The notes under the pieces were generated by a model, which made no database searches, was not told the DNA's origin, and worked only from the letters and a program-made list of their open reading frames with translations. The translations under genes and the position numbers were made by a program. Shown here in pieces: positions 45,442 to 53,881 of a stretch of 64,000 bases of DNA. The stretch comes from Symploca sp. SIO3C6 (GTDB lineage: Bacteria; Cyanobacteriota; Cyanobacteriia; Cyanobacteriales; Coleofasciculaceae), in assembly GCA_010692425.1 (NCBI GenBank), contig JAAHHJ010000029.1:1-64000 (forward strand), given 5' to 3'. Numbering within the stretch: position 1 is the first letter of the stretch; every line of letters begins with the position of its first letter.

Positions 45442-45490
45442 CCAAAAAATCAAACCCAACCCGGAAAGCATAGTGCTTTCTAGGTTGGGT
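45442..45490 (-). terminator. Rho-independent terminator after precursor 3
   Basis: This is the duplicated copy of the terminator at 44690-44738, with the same stem and T-rich tail. It lies 255 bp past the precursor 3 stop. Confidence 0.65.
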
Positions 45491-45744
45491 GATCAGAGTT
45501 TGGGTTTAATCCTGATGACGAGAGTGCCAATTCAGTTACCTGAATAATTACAGGAGTTTAAACTAAGATTACAGCTAGTGTTGTGGACAAAATTCATTAC
45601 CAAAAAACACTATACATAAATTGATTGTGGATTTAGTGTCAACTCCAGTAATAATAAGAGATGTTAATCTATACACTCTTTGAGTAATCTCAAATCAGGA
45701 TTCTGACTATTAATAGACCAACACACTCATTGATTTAGTCAGAC

Positions 45745-45924
45745 TTACATTACCTTGTTGTTGGCATTGTAGCAAACGTAGCGACGGACGGAGCCATCGG
45801 GCTTTTTCTCATAGCGAACAATTTTTTTCTTGGAAGCAGACCACCATCTACATTTACCACCGGCTACAGCTTCAAGAGCTTCATCAGTTAATTCGCCTTC
45901 ATGTGTCTTAAGTTCTTCGAGCAT
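45745..45924 (-). CDS. RiPP precursor peptide 3 (diverged core)
   Basis: This 59-residue precursor has a leader almost identical to the others (MLEELKTHEGELTDEALEAV, then AGG), but the core is diverged: KCRWWSASKKKIVRYEKK, then PDGSVRRYVCYNANNKVM. The start (KC-WWSAS) and the end (NKVM) are kept, the Tyr run is lost, and a second Cys appears in YVCYN, which would allow two rings. AAGGAGATATTCAA precedes the ATG, a stronger ribosome site than for copies 1 and 2. It is divergent from lanM, with 274 bp between their starts. Confidence 0.85.
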   Translation of the reverse strand: MLEELKTHEGELTDEALEAVAGGKCRWWSASKKKIVRYEKKPDGSVRRYVCYNANNKVM

Positions 45925-46198
45925 TTGAATATCTCCTTAACGAGATTTCTTTTATTTATATTTGCTATGTTATTGCTCTTTATACTGAAAGGTCAATTCT
46001 AATTATTTCGGAAGATAATCTAAAAAATATCATCTTTATTTATAATCAGTATTTCTAAAAAAAAGTTAGCCTTACCTAAATATTTGTAATTGTGCTTCTG
46101 GATTTGCGTTATTTAAAATAAAACTACGAGCGCTAGTAATACAGATAATACAGGTGCTTGTTAAATTCATAAATTACATTAATTAGTCAGTTATCTAT

Positions 46199-49100
46199 AT
46201 GGAAGTATCACAGCAAGATTTAATCAAAATAGTTGAGCAGGCAAGTACAATCTCTGAAAGATTAGGCGATCGCTTTATACCTAATCAGGCACAAAACGAA
46301 AAACTTATTAGCTCCCGTATGGAATTATGGTCTAAGGTTGTGGCGCAGGGGAATCCAGATCAATTTAATAAGCGCTTTGTCTGGGATGGTATCAATACCA
46401 ACACTGTTATTAATGTTCTCGGTGATGTTTGTCTTGCTGATGAACAGCAACTTCCCACTTGGACAGAAATTTTGAGGGAAGCCTTGTCAATAGATTTGAA
46501 CAGAGAAGATTCAGATGTGTATCGTTGCCTGGATCCAGAAGAACCAATTCCCTTTGAAGAAGTCTATTTACCTTTTGTAGAGGTAGGACGAAAGAAATTT
46601 ATTGCTCAGGTTGGTGTTAGTGGACAACTATTATCTGAAATAGTTCACATCAATCTCGAACGCCAGCTCTTACTAAAGTTAGATGGTCTGTGCACAGAGT
46701 CTCTACAATTTGAGTTCTCACTATTTAAGAATTTCAAGCAATCTCCTTTAAATTTTTTACAAGAGCGCTTACAAACCAATGATGGTGATCAACAGTACCA
46801 AAGCTTTGTCCAAGATCTCAAAGCAGGGAAGTTGTTGTCTTTCTTCCAGAAGTACAGCGTATTAGCACGTTTGGTGGGAACAGCAGTTGATTTCTGGGCT
46901 GAGGAAAAAGCCGAATTTCTCCAGAGATTGGCATCAGACTTGCCCATGATTGAGCAAACTTTTCAGGAAGATATAACTCAAGTGGTTGCCATCGGTTTAG
47001 GACTTTCTGATCTTCACAATCGAGGACGCTCTGTAATCTCTCTGACCTTTGCCTCTGGCTTGAAACTAATCTACAAACCTAGAGGCTTGGGCTTGGAAGT
47101 AGCATATTTTCAGTTACTAGCCTGGTGTAATCAGCAGGAAATTTTACTGCCATTTAAGCTACTCAAAGTTATCGACTGCAAAACTCATGGTTGGATGGAG
47201 TATGTAGAGCATTTACCCTGTCAAGAGACAATAGCAGCTCAGCGATACTACCAGCGTGCCGGAATGCTTCTATGTCTACTGTACATCTTAGAAGCAACCG
47301 ACTGCCATCAGGAAAATATAATTGCCAGTGGAGAACACCCAGTGCTGGTAGACTTAGAAACCCTCTTGCATCCCCATTCTCACGAGATTGATCCTAACAA
47401 AGAAGCAGGGGTACAGTACTTAGCGAATCAACAATTTTTTGACTCTGTGATTGCCACCGGATTGCTACCAAAATGGGAAGTTGGAGCAGATGGAGGAATC
47501 GCTGAGGACATTAGTGGTTTGGGAGGAGTTGATGAGCAAATCCCTGTAGAAATCTTAACCTGGAAGAACATCAACACCGACAACATGGTACTAGGAGCTG
47601 AGTCCCTGAGCATGCCACCTCAAACCAATGCACTTTTGCTCAATGGCATCACTCTTTCACCCCATGACTACGCTAATGAAATTATAGATGGTTGCCAGCA
47701 GATGTATCAGTTTTTGTCAGAACGTCGAGAGGTACTGCTGGCAGCAGATAGCCCTATAGCAAATCTGAGTAATCAGAAAGTGAGGTTTTTGTTTCGCCCC
47801 ACCGAAGTATATGCTCTGGTTCTCAGCAAAATTATGCAACCAAAATTCCTGCGACATGGTGTAGAGTACAGTATCGAACTTGATGTGCTGAGTCGGTCGT
47901 TTTTGAGTACCGATACCAAACCTTCTCTCTGGTCACTGCTGAAAATGGAGCTACAAGCCCTAGAACAGATGGATATCCCTTATTTTAAGGCTGACTCAAG
48001 TAGTGAGGCTCTTAGACTTAACCCAGATGTCATGATTGAGGGGTGTTTCTATGAGTCCAGCTATGATCTAGTTATTTCTCATCTACAGCAACTTAATGAT
48101 GCAGATCTTGCTAAACAAATATCCATGATTAGGGCTTGTCTGTACTCGCTCAATCCTCGTCAAATGATCAGTGTTGCACCTGTTGAAGATAATACTAATA
48201 ACTTAGATTTAGATACACAAGCTCCTTTAACATCAGCACAACTGGTAGAGGAGGCAGTAGAGATTGCCCAACAATTACAAAAACTAGCAATTCACGCCAC
48301 CGATGGTAGTGTTACCTGGATTGGCATGGGGTATCATCCTCAAGCGATGCGGTTGCAGCTTCAGCCGTTAGGTCATAGCTTATACGACGGTATTTGCGGA
48401 GTTGCTTTATTCTTGGCAGCATTAAGCAAAATTACTGGTGAGCAAGAATTTAGGAACTTAGCTCTGAGCGCTTTACAACACCTTACAAAAGTCTTGCACG
48501 ATCAAGATTTAAACTTTCGATTCAGAATTACAAAACAAATTGGTATCGGTGGTGGCATTGGAGTGGGGTCAATCATCTATACCTTAGTAAAGGTGAGCCA
48601 ATTTTTAGATCAACCAGAATTGCTAGATACAGCAGTTATTGCAGCCTCCCTGATCACCAAGGAAAGTATTGCAGATGATCACCAGTTTGACACGATGTCT
48701 GGCTCAGCAGGAGCCATACTAGGATTACTAACTTTGTATGATGCTAATCAAAATCCAGTTATTCTAGAACAAGCTCTTGAGTGTGGCTATCATCTTCTAG
48801 ATCACCGTAGTCTCAGCAAATCTGGATTTAGGGCTTGGGAAACTTTGGAAGAGCAGCTAGCAACGGGCATTTCTCATGGTGCAGCCGGTATTGCCTACGC
48901 TTTAGCACGATTGTACAAAACTACGCAGGAGAAAGTTTTTCTAGAGGCGGCAGAAGAAGCAATTGCTTATGAACGTAGCGTCTTTTCCCCTACCACCGGA
49001 AATTGGTCAGATATGACCAGTTGGTGTCATGGTGCTCCCGGAATTGGTTTAGCTCGTTTAGGGACTCTGGAGGTTATCGACACCACAGAAATCAGGCAAG

Positions 49101-49420
49101 AAATTGAAGTTGCTTTAAATACAACTGAGCAATTTGGTTTACAGAAATTGGATCATCTCTGTTGCGGTAATTTTGGTAGGATGGAGTTGCTACTGGTGGC
49201 TGGTTCCAAGCTATCGCGATCGCATTTATGGGAGACTGGTCGAAAACAAGCTGCACAGGTTGTGGGCAGAGTTAAACAAACAGGTGCTTTTTATCTATTT
49301 CCCGAGTTTAATGGAGATATTTATAACCCTGGTTTCTTTCAAGGTACTGCCGGAATTGGCTATGAATTGATCAGGCTGGCCTATCCAGAGGCACTTCCTT
49401 CCGTCTTAATGTGGGAGTAA
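46199..49420 (+). CDS. Class II lanthipeptide synthetase (LanM), ProcM-like zinc site
   Basis: This 1073-residue enzyme has an N-terminal DUF4135 dehydratase domain (to about 680; catalytic DCHQEN and DLETLLHP near 362-385) and a C-terminal LanC-type cyclase domain (about 720-1070). The cyclase zinc ligands read SWCHG (C943) and CCGN (C988, C989), so the usual CHG is CCG, as in the substrate-tolerant ProcM clade with three Cys ligands. It should dehydrate Ser/Thr and form lanthionines. Gene order: precursors divergent upstream, halogenase downstream. Confidence 0.93.
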   Translation: MEVSQQDLIKIVEQASTISERLGDRFIPNQAQNEKLISSRMELWSKVVAQGNPDQFNKRFVWDGINTNTVINVLGDVCLADEQQLPTWTEILREALSIDLNREDSDVYRCLDPEEPIPFEEVYLPFVEVGRKKFIAQVGVSGQLLSEIVHINLERQLLLKLDGLCTESLQFEFSLFKNFKQSPLNFLQERLQTNDGDQQYQSFVQDLKAGKLLSFFQKYSVLARLVGTAVDFWAEEKAEFLQRLASDLPMIEQTFQEDITQVVAIGLGLSDLHNRGRSVISLTFASGLKLIYKPRGLGLEVAYFQLLAWCNQQEILLPFKLLKVIDCKTHGWMEYVEHLPCQETIAAQRYYQRAGMLLCLLYILEATDCHQENIIASGEHPVLVDLETLLHPHSHEIDPNKEAGVQYLANQQFFDSVIATGLLPKWEVGADGGIAEDISGLGGVDEQIPVEILTWKNINTDNMVLGAESLSMPPQTNALLLNGITLSPHDYANEIIDGCQQMYQFLSERREVLLAADSPIANLSNQKVRFLFRPTEVYALVLSKIMQPKFLRHGVEYSIELDVLSRSFLSTDTKPSLWSLLKMELQALEQMDIPYFKADSSSEALRLNPDVMIEGCFYESSYDLVISHLQQLNDADLAKQISMIRACLYSLNPRQMISVAPVEDNTNNLDLDTQAPLTSAQLVEEAVEIAQQLQKLAIHATDGSVTWIGMGYHPQAMRLQLQPLGHSLYDGICGVALFLAALSKITGEQEFRNLALSALQHLTKVLHDQDLNFRFRITKQIGIGGGIGVGSIIYTLVKVSQFLDQPELLDTAVIAASLITKESIADDHQFDTMSGSAGAILGLLTLYDANQNPVILEQALECGYHLLDHRSLSKSGFRAWETLEEQLATGISHGAAGIAYALARLYKTTQEKVFLEAAEEAIAYERSVFSPTTGNWSDMTSWCHGAPGIGLARLGTLEVIDTTEIRQEIEVALNTTEQFGLQKLDHLCCGNFGRMELLLVAGSKLSRSHLWETGRKQAAQVVGRVKQTGAFYLFPEFNGDIYNPGFFQGTAGIGYELIRLAYPEALPSVLMWE

Positions 49421-50172
49421 GAAGTATTAGACCTCTTGCCAAAGGAACTTTGGCTTAAGCTTCCAGAACTTGTTCCATACTAAGGGCTAGTTCTGGAAAA
49501 GTGCGCGAGCAAATCTGCTCTTGACCTCGGAAAGAAGTAGCTTGATAAGTAGTCGGACATAAATAAATGGCTCTATGTCAAGAATTATGCAATCCGTCAA
49601 AGTTACCCTACACCCTACACCCCACACCCTGCCTCAACCAGTAAACTTTATCAATGTCGCAGGTACTTACACTCCCTTTTAATCAAGTAGATACACAAAA
49701 ATTGGGAGAAACAAAAAAATAACCACTAGTAATAGTTAGCCATTGATTGTAACCAATGGCGGTGGAACGAGATGGGATTGATCTTAGCGCTACTTCTTTT
49801 TTTCTTGTTGCTTTGTATAGATACCGTTCATCTTCTCATAAGTAGTCGGACATAAATAAAAGTGACTGTGTAAAGAATTATGAAATTGCCTAAAGTCAGC
49901 CTACACCCTACACCCCACACCCTACACCCTGCCTCAACCAGCAACCTTTATCAATGTCGCAGGTCTGACGGGGTGACAAGCAAGCTCAAGCTTCCCAAAC
50001 CTCCTACCCTCTCCCCAGTCGAAGGCTGTTAAATTCTTACACGCCCTATTACTGTAGACCATACATAAAACTCTTGATTGAACTCGAATTAGACTTGTAA
50101 CCTCGAAAGTGTAGAGGATATTCAAGTACAGCCCGAACTAAATTATTACCAAACTTAAAGAGTATAAATATC
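49421..50172. other. Intergenic region with AAGTAGTCGGACAT repeats
   Basis: Two copies of TAAGTAGTCGGACATAAATAAA (49545 and 49840) are each followed by related CCTACACCCTACACCCC tracts and CCAG(T/C)AA(A/C)CTTTATCAATGTCGCAGGT. A hairpin lies at 49471-49500 (TTCCAGAACT / AGTTCTGGAA) after lanM, and another (GCCATTG / CAATGGC) at 49738-49760. No precursor-like or other small ORF with a double-Gly leader was found here on either strand. Confidence 0.6.
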
Positions 50173-51513
50173 ATGAAAATTGCAGTAATTGGTGGTGGAA
50201 CAGCAGGTCATATGGCTGCTGCCCATATCTCCAAACACTTTCCTCAATTTGAGCTATATCACATTTATGATTCTAAAATACCCTCGATTGGAGTGGGAGA
50301 AGGAACACTACCCGGTTTTCCTGTATGGCTGACTGAGATTACTGGTCTAGATTACCCTGATTTGAAAGAGCTATGTCAGATTACAATTAAGTACGGTAAC
50401 TGTTTTGAAAATTGGGGTAATAAACACCAGCAATTTATGCATCATTTTTATCCGATTGGTGATACTTATGCCTATCACATTTCCGCAGATCAAATAGTTA
50501 AAATACTTCAAGATTATATTTCAGCTACCCATATTGACAAGAAAGTTATTGACTTAAAAAGTGATGGCATCACAGTAGATATTGCCTTTGAAGATAACAC
50601 TTCTTTGCAAGCTGATCTTGCTATTGATGCCCGAGGTTTTCCCAAATCCTTAAATGATAACCATCTCAAGCTGTCTTTGATTCCTACAAATGCAGCCTTA
50701 ATACGTCAGTGTCCAGGGTATGATAAAAGACTTGTAAATGTGAAGATGGGCGAACAGTTATTCCAATATGAATCGGCGACTAGGGCTGTTGCTAGACCTC
50801 ATGGTTGGATTTTTGTAATCCCACTTACCCACCGAACTTCTTATGGTTACATTTACAATAGTTCCATCAACTCAGCAGAAGAAATTGCTACTGACTTTGA
50901 TGAATTTCTTAGCTTGGAAGGTGTTGAGTTTACTGGCAAACAGAAAAAACTAAACTTTCCTAACTTTACTCAGCAGACATTGTTTGACGGAGCCATTTTT
51001 AAACTAGGGAATGCTGCTTCTTTCCTAGAACCTTTAGAAGCAACTGCTATTGCCGTGACTCTACAACAAATGTACTCCTTCTCACACTGGCCTCTTGGAT
51101 ATCTATCTCAGCAGAAGCAAAGAGGAAAGCTAAAAGAATCTAATGTTCAAGTCTTAAACAGATATTTGTTAAAAAATATCTATAAGTTATCTCTGTTTGT
51201 AGGTTGGCATTATGCGATGGGTTCTGCCTTTGATACGGAGTTTTGGCGATTTGCCAAATCTAATTTTCAGCAAGGAATTCAAAAACTAGAAGATCAAGAG
51301 ATTATAGCTGAATTCGATGATTATCTCCAAACAGGGTTCGATTTTGACGATCCGATCAACCAACATGAAATTTTTGTCAATAAGACAACTCAATTTCAGG
51401 CAATAGACGATGAAACGAACCTAGCAGAAAGTAACATAAAAACTTTTTCGCAATTTCCACCACAAAGTTTTGCAGAGGTGGGATATGGAATGGGATATTT
51501 TCCTGAAATTTAG
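50173..51513 (+). CDS. Flavin-dependent halogenase, tryptophan type
   Basis: This 446-residue enzyme of the tryptophan halogenase family has FAD motif GGGTAG (7-12), GVGEGTLPGF (40-49), the catalytic Lys K73 in ITIKYGNCFENW, and the Trp-halogenase substrate Glu in FLEPLEATAIA (284-294). The signature WxWxIP reads WIFVIP (212-217), with Phe for the second Trp. It would use FADH2 and halide (chloride or bromide) to halogenate an indole. With Trp-Trp cores nearby, a peptide substrate is plausible. No flavin reductase is adjacent. Confidence 0.88.
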   Translation: MKIAVIGGGTAGHMAAAHISKHFPQFELYHIYDSKIPSIGVGEGTLPGFPVWLTEITGLDYPDLKELCQITIKYGNCFENWGNKHQQFMHHFYPIGDTYAYHISADQIVKILQDYISATHIDKKVIDLKSDGITVDIAFEDNTSLQADLAIDARGFPKSLNDNHLKLSLIPTNAALIRQCPGYDKRLVNVKMGEQLFQYESATRAVARPHGWIFVIPLTHRTSYGYIYNSSINSAEEIATDFDEFLSLEGVEFTGKQKKLNFPNFTQQTLFDGAIFKLGNAASFLEPLEATAIAVTLQQMYSFSHWPLGYLSQQKQRGKLKESNVQVLNRYLLKNIYKLSLFVGWHYAMGSAFDTEFWRFAKSNFQQGIQKLEDQEIIAEFDDYLQTGFDFDDPINQHEIFVNKTTQFQAIDDETNLAESNIKTFSQFPPQSFAEVGYGMGYFPEI

Positions 51514-51546
51514 GAAGATGTGGTCAGGCTCAACAACTAGATACTT

Positions 51547-53835
51547 ATGTTGACATCAACTATAGAGGTTAATTCTAAAGCAAATCGCCGCGTTCGCACC
51601 CCCACTTTACTACAGATGGAGGCAGTGGAATGTGGTGCTGCTGCCCTAGGAATTATCCTCGGCTACTACGGACTCCTCTTACCCCTTCCTACACTGCGAC
51701 AGGAATGCGGTGTCTCACGGGATGGTAGCAAAGCTTCTAACATAGTAAAAGCTGCTCGGAATTATGGTTTAACTGCCAAAGGATTCAAAAAATCCATCGA
51801 AAACCTCAAAGCCCTTGACCCACCCTACATCGTCTTTTGGGAGTTCAATCACTTTCTAGTTGTAGAAGGATTTGTTAACAACCGGGTATATCTAAACGAT
51901 CCCGATAGCGGTCCGAGAACAGTTTCTCTCAAAGAGTTTGATGACGGTTACACTGGGGTTGTCCTGGTTATGGAACCAGGACCAAAGTTTAAGAAAGGCG
52001 GCAAAACCAGGAACATTTTTTCTGCCTTAGGTTCCCGTTTGCAACACTCCCGCCGCGCCGTCCTTTTTTGCCTCCTTTCAGGGCTAATCCTTACCATTCC
52101 TCGCCTAGCAATACCAGCATTTAGCCAAGTCTTTGTTGATCAAATTCTCGTTCAAGGTTATCAAGATTGGCTACGTCCTTTACTATTAGGAATGATTATT
52201 GCCGCCTTACTTCAGGGACTTCTTGCTCGAATGCAATTAAGATCCCTGCGACAACTGCTCATTAAACTCTCAATCACTATGTCAGGGCAGTTTCTCTGGC
52301 ACATCCTGCGCTTACCCTTGGGGTTTTACGCTCAGCGCTTCTCCGGAGAAATTAGCGAGCGCACCCAACTTAATGACAAAGTAGCAGAAGTACTCTCAGG
52401 GCGTCTTGCCACTACCATCATCGACACGGTGATGATCGGATTTTATGCCCTACTCATGTTCACTTATGACTGGCTACTAACCAGCCTTACGATCTCATTT
52501 GCTGCCTTAAATTTTGTTGCCCTCCGTTCCTTATCCCGCAGTCGAGTTGATGCCAATATGAGCCTAGCTCAAGAATACGGTAAGGTGTCTGGTGTCGCCA
52601 TCGGTGGTATCCAATCAATTGAAACTGTCAAAGCTTCCGGACTAGAGTCTGATCTATTTGCCAAATTTGCTGGCTACTATACCAAAGCTCTCAACGCTCA
52701 ACAACAATTAAACCTGCAAACCCAAATTCTAACAGTATTACCAACCCTGTTAACGGCCCTAGCCACAGGCTCTATCTTAGTTGTCGGCGGCTTCCGGGTA
52801 ATTAATGGTCATCTTAGTATTGGTATGCTGGTAGCATATCAAACTCTCGCCACTAGCTTTCTAGAACCAGTCAACAGTCTGCTTAACTTTGGCAGTACTT
52901 TACAAGAACTAGAAGCTGATCTTAACCGCCTTGATGACGTGCTACAGAATCCTATTGATGAGGAAGTTACTTGTCAGGGTAGAGGGAGAAGGGGAGAAGA
53001 GGAGAAGGGGAGAGGGGGAGAAAACTCTACTCAGTGTCGCGAAAATCAGCAACAAAATAGAAAAATTAACTCTACTGTTCCAACTTCTGATCTTATTACT
53101 CCAGAGACATTTCAATTACAGGGCTACATTGAGTTACGTAATCTTACTTTTGGTTACAGTAGTTTAGAAAAACCTCTGATCGAAAATTTCAATCTAACTG
53201 TAAAACCAGGGCAACGAATAGCCTTAGTTGGTGGTAGTGGCTCTGGTAAATCCACCATCGCTAAACTTATTTGCGGACTCTACCAACCCTGGGAAGGAGA
53301 AATTCTGTTTGATGGCATCAAGCGTACTCAGATACCCCGTGCTATCCTTGCTAACTCTCTAGCTATGGTGGAACAAGATATCTTTCTCTTTGCTGGCAGC
53401 ATTCGCCAAAATCTCACCCTCTGGGATTCAACTGTACCAGAAGCTGATTTAGTGCGAGCTTGCCAAGATGCAGCAATTCATGAAGCGGTTCTCTTTTTAC
53501 CAGGAGGATATGATGCCCAACTTAGTGAAGGAGGGATGAATCTCAGTGGTGGGCAACGCCAACGCCTAGAAATAAGCCGCGCCCTAGTTAAACATCCCGC
53601 CATCTTAGTCTTGGACGAAGCCACCAGCGCCCTAGATGCCGAAACTGAACTAATCATCGACCATAATCTGCGACGGCGCGGTTGTTCTTGTATAGTCGTT
53701 GCCCATCGCCTCAGCACAATTAGAGATTGTGACGAAATTATTGTCCTAGAAAGAGGCAAAGTTGTACAGCGTGGCACTCATGAAGAATTACGAAAACAAG
53801 GAGGAACCTACATGCGTTTGATCAGCAACCAATAA
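51547..53835 (+). CDS. NHLM-type ABC transporter with C39 peptidase (ABC1)
   Basis: This 762-residue protein has an N-terminal C39 peptidase domain (C29, H102, D118), six transmembrane helices (about 170-440) and an ABC ATPase (Walker A GGSGSGKST, signature LSGGQRQR, Walker B VLDEATSALD). It cleaves double-Gly leaders and exports the core. The TMD-NBD linker contains a GRGRRGEEEKGRGGE tract (about 478-505) derived in frame from the dispersed GGGAGA DNA repeat. The start lies 33 nt after the halogenase stop. Confidence 0.93.
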   Translation: MLTSTIEVNSKANRRVRTPTLLQMEAVECGAAALGIILGYYGLLLPLPTLRQECGVSRDGSKASNIVKAARNYGLTAKGFKKSIENLKALDPPYIVFWEFNHFLVVEGFVNNRVYLNDPDSGPRTVSLKEFDDGYTGVVLVMEPGPKFKKGGKTRNIFSALGSRLQHSRRAVLFCLLSGLILTIPRLAIPAFSQVFVDQILVQGYQDWLRPLLLGMIIAALLQGLLARMQLRSLRQLLIKLSITMSGQFLWHILRLPLGFYAQRFSGEISERTQLNDKVAEVLSGRLATTIIDTVMIGFYALLMFTYDWLLTSLTISFAALNFVALRSLSRSRVDANMSLAQEYGKVSGVAIGGIQSIETVKASGLESDLFAKFAGYYTKALNAQQQLNLQTQILTVLPTLLTALATGSILVVGGFRVINGHLSIGMLVAYQTLATSFLEPVNSLLNFGSTLQELEADLNRLDDVLQNPIDEEVTCQGRGRRGEEEKGRGGENSTQCRENQQQNRKINSTVPTSDLITPETFQLQGYIELRNLTFGYSSLEKPLIENFNLTVKPGQRIALVGGSGSGKSTIAKLICGLYQPWEGEILFDGIKRTQIPRAILANSLAMVEQDIFLFAGSIRQNLTLWDSTVPEADLVRACQDAAIHEAVLFLPGGYDAQLSEGGMNLSGGQRQRLEISRALVKHPAILVLDEATSALDAETELIIDHNLRRRGCSCIVVAHRLSTIRDCDEIIVLERGKVVQRGTHEELRKQGGTYMRLISNQ
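52976..53030. repeat. GGGAGA repeat inserted in frame in a transporter gene
   Basis: GGGTAGAGGGAGAAGGGGAG and following purine-rich DNA is the same class of repeat as in the array at 1-393. It encodes a charged low-complexity tract in the ABC transporter linker without breaking the frame. Confidence 0.75.
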
Positions 53836-53881
53836 ACCTAAAACCTCAAATCTTATTGTTAATTAACAGAGCAATCAGCCA

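Larger units (their letters stand above)
44222..45725. repeat. 752-bp tandem duplication carrying two precursor genes
   Basis: Segments 44222-44973 and 44974-45725 are essentially identical. A C/T difference at 44320 versus 45072 changes one codon in the precursor. The match fades only at the far right end (from about 44950 against 45702). Each unit contains one precursor gene, its upstream region and a terminator hairpin. This is a recent duplication of a single precursor cassette. Confidence 0.95.

Noticed and set aside
44222-45725. Possible assembly artefact instead of a real duplication
   Set aside because: The two units differ at one internal base and at their right ends, and the right flank continues into a third, diverged precursor. 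An artefact is still possible and should be checked with long reads.
49738-49838. Search for an additional precursor between lanM and the halogenase
   Set aside because: Short frames exist on both strands, but none has a double-Gly leader or a ribosome site.
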